Origin: Deinococcus soli (ex Cha et al. 2016)
GTDB taxonomy: Bacteria; Deinococcota; Deinococci; Deinococcales; Deinococcaceae
NCBI RefSeq assembly: GCF_001007995.1
Contig: NZ_CP011389.1
Span: forward strand, 930,001-994,000
Length of the DNA: 64,000 bases
Direction: 5' to 3'
Made by a program: the position numbers and the translations under genes. The notes under the pieces are model-generated. The model was not told where the DNA came from, made no database searches, and was given only the letters and a program-made list of their open reading frames with translations. Below, one piece after another: positions 57,339 through 64,000 of this stretch. Position 1 is the stretch's first letter, and each line of letters begins with the position of its first letter.

Positions 57339-59069
57339 TCAGCGCGCGGCGTCCACGGCGAACTCCGCACCGGACTGCAGGCTCAGCAGGCGCGCCACGT
57401 TCACGGGGAATACCGCCGTGCGCCCCGCCACGCCCAGTTCCACGCCGCGCGCCGCGCCGGACACCAGCCGCACCTGCGCGCCCGGCAGGTCCGCCAGGGC
57501 CGCCAGCGGCACGAACGCCACCCGGTCGAACAACCGCACCGTGACCGGCAGGTTCTGGGCCTGCACCCGCAGCGTCGCGGTCCGCACCGTCACGGTCCGC
57601 ACCGTCAGGCCCAGCGCCCCGGCCGCCTCGGTCAGCGGCAGGAACAGCTGCCCGTCCGCCACGCGCGCCTTCTGCCCCGCCGCCGCCGCGAACTGCTCCG
57701 GCGTCAACGCGGGCTGCGCAGGCTGGGCTGGTTGCGTCGGGGTCGTGGGCTGGGCGGGCGCGGCGGGCTGCGTCGGGGTCGTGGGCTGCGCCGGCCGGGT
57801 CGGCTGGGCCGGTTGGGTGGGCTGCGGGGGCCGCGCGGGCTGCGCCGGGGCCGTCGCGACCGGCGTGGCCGGCTTCAGGGCCGCCACGACCGCGCTGGCC
57901 GCCGCGCGGCGCGCCTGCGTCTGCGCCTGCAACTCAATCGGCGTGGGCACGCGCCCCACCGGGTTCGGCGCGCCGTGGAAGGTCGTCCAGGGGCCCACCG
58001 CCAGCGGCCGCTGCTTCTGCACGATGTTCAGGCCGCCGCCGTCCGTCACGAAGTACAGGCTGCCCTGATCGCTGACACTCAGCCCCGTGTCGATCTTCTT
58101 GCCCGTCTTGATCTGCCACAGTGCCTGCCCGGCCTTCCCGATGGCATGCACGGTGCCGCTCAGGTCCGGGACGATCACGGACCCGTCACTGAGTTCCACG
58201 GCGCTGCCCGCAATTCCGGCCCCGGCGCGGTACGTCCACTCGGTCTCGCCGCTGGTGTTCACGGCGTACACGCTGCCGTCGTAACTGCCCACCACGACCA
58301 GACCGCCGCTCGTGATGATCGGGCTGGCGTTCACGAACAGCCCGGTCAGGACTGTCCACTTCGGCTGCCCGTCCGGGCTGACCGCGTGAATGCGGCGGTC
58401 ACTGCTGCCGAAGTACACGCTGCCGTCCGGTCCGACGGCCGGAGAGCTGAACACCAGTGACCCGGCCGCGTACGTCCATTTCAGCTGGCCGTCGGGCGTC
58501 AGGGCGTGCACGCGGTTGTTCTGCGCGCCGAAGTAGATTGTGCCGTCCGGGCCGATCGCGGGGCTGCTGAACACGGGCGCACCCACCTTGAACGTCCACA
58601 GGGTCTTCCCGGCAGGGCTCAGCGCGTGAATGGTGCCGCCCGCCGTGGCGACGATCACGCTGCCGTCGATGCGCAGCGCGGGCGTGGCGAAGATGTCCCC
58701 GTCGAGTTTCAGTTTCCACAGCAGCTTCCCGGCGGGGTCAAGGGCGTACACGGTGTCGTCGTAGGACGCCGCGATGGTCACGCCCTGCGGCGTCACAACC
58801 GGGTACGCGCGGCCGATGTCGCCCACCGGGAACGCCCACCGCGAGCTGCCGGTGGCGTCGGTACGGTGAATTTTGACATCCGACCCGACGAACGTGAGAT
58901 CGCCGTTCCCGGAGACCGTCACGCCAGACATGACGCGCAGTTCCTTGAAGATGTCCACCTTCGGCGCGGTGAACTGAGGGGCGGGTGAAGGCGTGGATTG
59001 CGCACTGGCAGAGGAAAAACCGGCCAGAGTCATCAGAAGGACAGCGGGGAAAACGGAGGTTGTTCTCAT
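57339..59069 (-). CDS. Exported PQQ-type beta-propeller with Pro-rich linker and stalk-like end
   Basis: A 576-residue exported protein. Signal peptide MRTTSVFPAVLLMTLAGFSSASA is followed by eight or so PQQ-like repeats (~35-385), each close to 'ALDPAGKLLWKLKLDGDIFA' and 'SPAIGPDGTIYFGAQNN', as in BamB-like propellers. A linker of PTQP/PAQP repeats (~400-445) connects to a C-terminal domain (~450-576) with VRTVTVRTATLRVQAQNLPV and FVPLAALADLPGAQVRLV, similar to the copper amine oxidase N-terminal (stalk) domain. No kinase is attached. It is likely a surface or periplasmic scaffold. AAGGAG lies 11 nt before ATG 59069; the gene is divergent from the next one. Confidence 0.85.
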   Translation of the reverse strand: MRTTSVFPAVLLMTLAGFSSASAQSTPSPAPQFTAPKVDIFKELRVMSGVTVSGNGDLTFVGSDVKIHRTDATGSSRWAFPVGDIGRAYPVVTPQGVTIAASYDDTVYALDPAGKLLWKLKLDGDIFATPALRIDGSVIVATAGGTIHALSPAGKTLWTFKVGAPVFSSPAIGPDGTIYFGAQNNRVHALTPDGQLKWTYAAGSLVFSSPAVGPDGSVYFGSSDRRIHAVSPDGQPKWTVLTGLFVNASPIITSGGLVVVGSYDGSVYAVNTSGETEWTYRAGAGIAGSAVELSDGSVIVPDLSGTVHAIGKAGQALWQIKTGKKIDTGLSVSDQGSLYFVTDGGGLNIVQKQRPLAVGPWTTFHGAPNPVGRVPTPIELQAQTQARRAAASAVVAALKPATPVATAPAQPARPPQPTQPAQPTRPAQPTTPTQPAAPAQPTTPTQPAQPAQPALTPEQFAAAAGQKARVADGQLFLPLTEAAGALGLTVRTVTVRTATLRVQAQNLPVTVRLFDRVAFVPLAALADLPGAQVRLVSGAARGVELGVAGRTAVFPVNVARLLSLQSGAEFAVDAAR

Positions 59070-59155
59070 GTTGGATTGGGCTCCTTTACACACTCTTTAC
59101 GGTGCTGTTCGCGGCGTGGACGAGCCCCAGGGTAGAGCCTAAGATGCGAACTGTT

Positions 59156-59680
59156 ATGAAGAAGATTCTCATGCTGACCGCGTTCGCGCTGACCGGCCTC
59201 GCCGCCGCGCAGGACACCACCACGACCACCACCGAGACCACCACGACCACGACGACCGTCGCGGAACCCGTGAATGCCCCGGCGATGATGAGCGCGGGCG
59301 ACAACTTCGCCAAGGCGCAGGAGTACGCTGTGCAGGCCGACGTGGCCTACCCCGTGCCCTTCTACGACCGCACGCTGTGGAAGGCCGCCGTGGACCACGC
59401 CTACTACGCCGCCAGTATGGAAGCCGGCAACCGCGACTACAACGCGTACCTGGCGCAGCTGTACACCAAGACCCAGTGGTGGATCAACGCGTACAACGCC
59501 TGGACCCGCCTGGGCGACCTGACCGACCAGGAGAAGCAGTGGGCCTCCCTGAGCGCCGCCAAACTCGCCTACCTCGCGCTGCAGCGCGGTGACCAGACCA
59601 TGGCCCGCATGTACGTCGAGAAGGGCATGGCCTGGGCTGACAGCGCCAGCCTCCAGGCCATCATGAAGCGCCTGCAGTAA
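59156..59680 (+). CDS. Small exported Thr-rich, TPR-like protein
   Basis: A 174-residue exported protein. Signal peptide MKKILMLTAFALTGLAAAQ, then a run of threonines (DTTTTTTETTTTTTTV). The C-terminal half is helical and resembles TPR units (YAVQADVAYPVPFYDRTLWK, AVDHAYYAASMEAGNRDYNA, LAYLALQRGDQTMARMYVEK). The family is not recognised. It is divergent from the propeller gene by 86 bp, so both may be controlled together. ATG 59156 is chosen because TAAGAT (59140-59145) lies ten bases upstream; the in-frame ATG 59144 would overlap the -10. Confidence 0.75.
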   Translation: MKKILMLTAFALTGLAAAQDTTTTTTETTTTTTTVAEPVNAPAMMSAGDNFAKAQEYAVQADVAYPVPFYDRTLWKAAVDHAYYAASMEAGNRDYNAYLAQLYTKTQWWINAYNAWTRLGDLTDQEKQWASLSAAKLAYLALQRGDQTMARMYVEKGMAWADSASLQAIMKRLQ

Positions 59681-59823
59681 GTCGCCCAGCACAGCATGAG
59701 AGCGGGAGGCCCGGCGTGGCCTCCCCTTTCACTGGCCGGGGCAGCGGTCCACAGGAATGCCACGCGCAAGGCGGGACGCTGGGGGTCACACCCACCGCGT
59801 CCCGCCTTCTGCGTGCAGGTGAA

Positions 59824-61185
59824 CTACTGCAGCGTGCGCAGGGTCTCGCGCATGATCTCCAGGCCCGTGGCGGCCTCCTCGCGGGTCAGGATCAGCGGTG
59901 GGGAGATGCGGATCACCGCTTCACCGCAGTCGAGGTTCAGCAGGCCCCGCTCGAACATCGCCATGCTCGCCCGGTCCCGCAGCGCCCCGTCCGGGCTGCC
60001 GTCCGGCTTCACGAATTCCAGACCGATGAACAACCCCGCCCCGCGCACGTCCCCGAGGAAAGGGAATTCCGCCTGCATCTTCTTCAGCTCGGTCATGATG
60101 AACTCGCCCACCTGCGCGGCGTTGTCCATCAGGTTCGCGCCGCAGCCCGGGTGCTGCACCTTGCCTTCCAGCAGGTCCAGCGTCGAGTGCGCCGCCGCCG
60201 CCGCCACCGGGTTCCCCCCGTACGTGCTGCCGTGCGACCCGACCGGCCACGTCATGACGCTCTCCTTGGCCAGCAGCGCACCCAGCGGCATGCCCGACGC
60301 GATGCCCTTCGCAGACGTGATGATGTCCGGCTGCACGTCAAAGTGCTGGAAGCTGAACATCTTCCCGGTGCGGCCCATCCCGGCCTGCACCTCATCGAAG
60401 ATCAGCATGATGCCGTACTTGTCACACAGCGCCCGCAGGCCCGGCAGGAAGTCCGCCGGAGGCACGATGTACCCGCCCTCGCCCTGCATGGGCTCCACGA
60501 TGATCGCCGCGACCTCATCGGCCGGCAGGATGCCCACGAACAGGCTCTCGATGTGCTCCAGCACCGCCTGACCGCACGTCTCGGCCGTGCTGCCCAGCGG
60601 CGGACGGAACGGATTCGGGTACGGCACGTGCGACACGGCGGGCAGCAGCGGGCCGAAGCCACGCTTGTACTTCGTCTTGCTGCCCGTCAGCGTGATCGCT
60701 CCATACGTGCGGCCGTGGAAGCTACCCATCGTCGAGATGATGTGCTGACGCCCCGTGTGGTTGCGCGCCAGCTTCACGGCCGCCTCGACCGCCTCTGCGC
60801 CGCTGTTGCTGAAGAACACGCGCCACTTCTCGCCCGGCTTCTCGACATGCTTCACCAGCCGCTCGGCGAGGCTGGTCGTGATCTCCTGCGGGTAATCGGT
60901 CAGGCACACGTGAGTGAACTTCGTGATCTGCTCCTGCACTGCCTGCACTACGTGCGGATGCGCGTGCCCGGTCGTGCTCACCGCGATCCCCGCGAAGAAA
61001 TCCAGCATGGTGTTGCCGTCCACGTCGGTCAGCCACACGCCCTCACCGTGGTCCGGCACGAACGGGTACGGACGCATGTAGGACGTCGAGAGGTGCTGGC
61101 TGTCGCGCTCCATGATCGAAGCGGTCTTCGGGCCGGGCAGAGCGGTTTTCAGTTCAGGCTGACGGGGTTTAGCAAGGGTGGTCAT
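59824..61185 (-). CDS. Class III PLP aminotransferase (ornithine/lysine type)
   Basis: A 453-residue PLP aminotransferase of the acetylornithine/4-aminobutyrate family. The cofactor lysine lies in DIITSAKGIASGMPLGA, and the phosphate/ring contacts are in FSNSGAEAVEAAVKLAR and LIFDEVQAGMGRTG. It is downstream of the lysine 2,3-aminomutase and under the same likely Lrp control, so a substrate derived from lysine or ornithine is suspected. ATG 61185 follows AGGAG by 8 nt. A repeat C element (61227-61344) lies between the two genes. Confidence 0.88.
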   Translation of the reverse strand: MTTLAKPRQPELKTALPGPKTASIMERDSQHLSTSYMRPYPFVPDHGEGVWLTDVDGNTMLDFFAGIAVSTTGHAHPHVVQAVQEQITKFTHVCLTDYPQEITTSLAERLVKHVEKPGEKWRVFFSNSGAEAVEAAVKLARNHTGRQHIISTMGSFHGRTYGAITLTGSKTKYKRGFGPLLPAVSHVPYPNPFRPPLGSTAETCGQAVLEHIESLFVGILPADEVAAIIVEPMQGEGGYIVPPADFLPGLRALCDKYGIMLIFDEVQAGMGRTGKMFSFQHFDVQPDIITSAKGIASGMPLGALLAKESVMTWPVGSHGSTYGGNPVAAAAAHSTLDLLEGKVQHPGCGANLMDNAAQVGEFIMTELKKMQAEFPFLGDVRGAGLFIGLEFVKPDGSPDGALRDRASMAMFERGLLNLDCGEAVIRISPPLILTREEAATGLEIMRETLRTLQ

Positions 61186-61226
61186 GGATGTTCTCCTGGG
61201 AGGAGGGCCGGCAGAGTCGCGGGCGA

Positions 61227-61344
61227 CCCCTCCGCCCCTTCGGGGCACCTCCCCTCAAGGGGAGGCTGGTGTTCTCTGGCTCCACTTGGCTCGTAGAGCC
61301 CGCAGGGAGGGGAGCTGGCCGCGCAGCGGACTGAAGGGTCGCCT
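61227..61344. repeat. Repeat family C, copy 2
   Basis: Holds the 18-bp palindrome CCTCCCCTCAAGGGGAGG (61248-61265) and, about 45 bp later, GAGCTGGCCGCGCAGCGGACTG, related to GAGCTGTCGGCGCAGCCGACTG of copy 1. It lies between kamA and the aminotransferase. Confidence 0.6.
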
Positions 61345-61349
61345 TTCGC

Positions 61350-62780
<1,431 letters not shown>

Positions 62781-62955
62781 GGGAGAACCTCCGGTGGTGC
62801 GGCGTGAACGGGTGAAACTCGGATTGAGTGCACCTTCATTGTCCGTGCCGGGCGGGCCGGATTGGAATGCGCGTCGCCTGTCAGGTGCGCGGGGGTCGCC
62901 GCACACCAGCCTCGCAAACGCCACCCCCCACCTTCCAAATGCTAAGGTGGTGTGG

Positions 62956-63417
<462 letters not shown>

Positions 63418-63444
63418 ACCGGATCAGAGCGGGTACAGTTCGTC

Positions 63445-63909
63445 ATGACATCCAGATCCACCCGTAAGGCCCAGCCGGACGACGCCTTCAGCGCCGAGGA
63501 ACGCGCTGCCATGAAGGACCGCGCCCGCGAGGTGCGCGCCTCCCGCCGGGCCAGACCCGCCGCCGACGGTGACGCGGAGGTCCGGGCCAGGATCACCGAA
63601 CTGCCCGAACCCGAGCGGACCCTGGCCCGGCACCTGCACGACCTGATCCGCGAGGAGAGCCCCGCCCTGACCCCACGCCTGTGGTACGGCATGCCCGCGT
63701 ACGCGCTGGAGGGGAAGGTCGTGTGCTTCTATCAGGCGGCAGCGAAGTTCAAAACCCGGTACGGCACGCTGGGGTTCAGTGACGCGGCCCGGCTGGACGA
63801 CGGGGTGATGTGGCCCACGGCGTACGCCCTGACCAGCTGGACTCCGGAGAGCCGCGCGCAGGTGCAGAACCTGATCCTCCGCGCCGTCCGGGAGCGGCAG
63901 GGCGGGTAA
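63445..63909 (+). CDS. DUF1801-family protein
   Basis: A 154-residue protein with the DUF1801 (YdhG-like) pattern: LHDLIREESPALTPRLWYGMP, FYQAAAKFKTRYGTLGFSD. The N-terminal 50 residues are basic and probably disordered. The function of this family is poorly known; iron-chaperone and other roles have been suggested. ATG 63445 has TACAGT (63434-63439) five bases upstream. Confidence 0.8.
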   Translation: MTSRSTRKAQPDDAFSAEERAAMKDRAREVRASRRARPAADGDAEVRARITELPEPERTLARHLHDLIREESPALTPRLWYGMPAYALEGKVVCFYQAAAKFKTRYGTLGFSDAARLDDGVMWPTAYALTSWTPESRAQVQNLILRAVRERQGG

Positions 63910-63918
63910 GCTGCGGTC

Positions 63919-64000
63919 ATGTGGCCTGAGCTGCGGGAGCTGTTCGTGCGGGACCTGGGGAAGCTGATCGCGGAACTGGAGGCGTACCCGGATGACGCGT
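63919..64000 (+). CDS. DinB/DUF1572-like protein (5' part only)
   Basis: Only the first 27 residues are inside the window (MWPELRELFVRDLGKLIAEL, then EAYPDDA). The pattern matches the start of the DinB-like DUF1572 family (four-helix metal-dependent enzymes), common in Deinococcus. TAAGCT (63907-63912) is six bases before the ATG, a leaderless promoter. Confidence 0.6.
   Translation, partial: MWPELRELFVRDLGKLIAELEAYPDDA

Noticed and set aside
57715..57850. Repetitive PTQP/PAQP-coding stretch as a CRISPR or tandem-repeat locus
   Set aside because: It is an in-frame Pro-rich linker in a protein with domains on both sides; units vary and there are no spacers.

Overview
The window reads as a chromosomal segment of a Deinococcus species. 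It has very high GC and the codon bias that goes with it. It encodes a Deinococcus-type L19, the futalosine-pathway enzyme MqnD, and large DUF11/SdrD-like surface proteins next to a very large predicted outer-membrane barrel. About two dozen genes carry a TANNNT -10 element only 5-9 nt upstream of the start codon, which is the leaderless-mRNA architecture known to be common in Deinococcus. No rRNA, CRISPR array, prophage or transposase gene was seen.

Layout. 1-3.7 kb: partial IDO/PrnB-like gene, HAD phosphatase, rplS, an all-helical unknown, a GNAT. 3.9-7.4 kb: lipB-lipA, an AT-richer orphan gene resembling a PD-(D/E)XK nuclease, a four-CBS protein, tRNA-Ile. 7.5-10.1 kb: dGTPase divergent from Nudix-ribF. 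10.1-19.6 kb: two DUF6174-like secreted proteins (the second is just beyond, at 20 kb), mqnD, a secreted hydrolase, an ABC exporter pair, a globin, AroQ-DAHP synthase, a HAD protein lacking its nucleophile motif, dinB and an orphan colicin-immunity-like protein. 20-23.9 kb: RlmI-like methyltransferase, Kef-type antiporter with a hairpin leader, Ig-like lipoprotein. 24-29.5 kb: a fatty-acid oxidation operon (fadB, four-helix-bundle protein, membrane hydrolase, small unknown, fadA) with a chain of overlapping start/stop codons. 29.5-33.1 kb: APH-like kinase, TauE exporter with a small membrane protein, membrane diguanylate cyclase.

33.8-45.3 kb is the most distinctive part: four tightly packed genes for exported envelope proteins (887, 496, 1513 and 927 aa), one ending in a predicted outer-membrane barrel. 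It is preceded by a 665-bp non-coding stretch with homopolymeric G and C tracts. 45.5-49.3 kb: an fbpABC ferric iron importer behind a palindromic AT-rich operator. 49.4-57.2 kb: tRNA-Ala, CCA-adding enzyme, GH13 enzyme, moeA, CAP-domain protein, slyD, HD hydrolase, trxB. 57.3-64 kb: PQQ-type propeller protein divergent from a small secreted Thr-rich protein, a lysine 2,3-aminomutase/aminotransferase pair divergent from an Lrp regulator, a DUF1801 protein and a partial DinB-like gene.

Three families of small interspersed repeats (A: 3 copies, B: 2, C: 2) sit between genes. Family A is notable for conserved ends framing hairpins whose sequence differs from copy to copy while pairing is kept. 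All functional names come from motifs read by eye; no database search was run.
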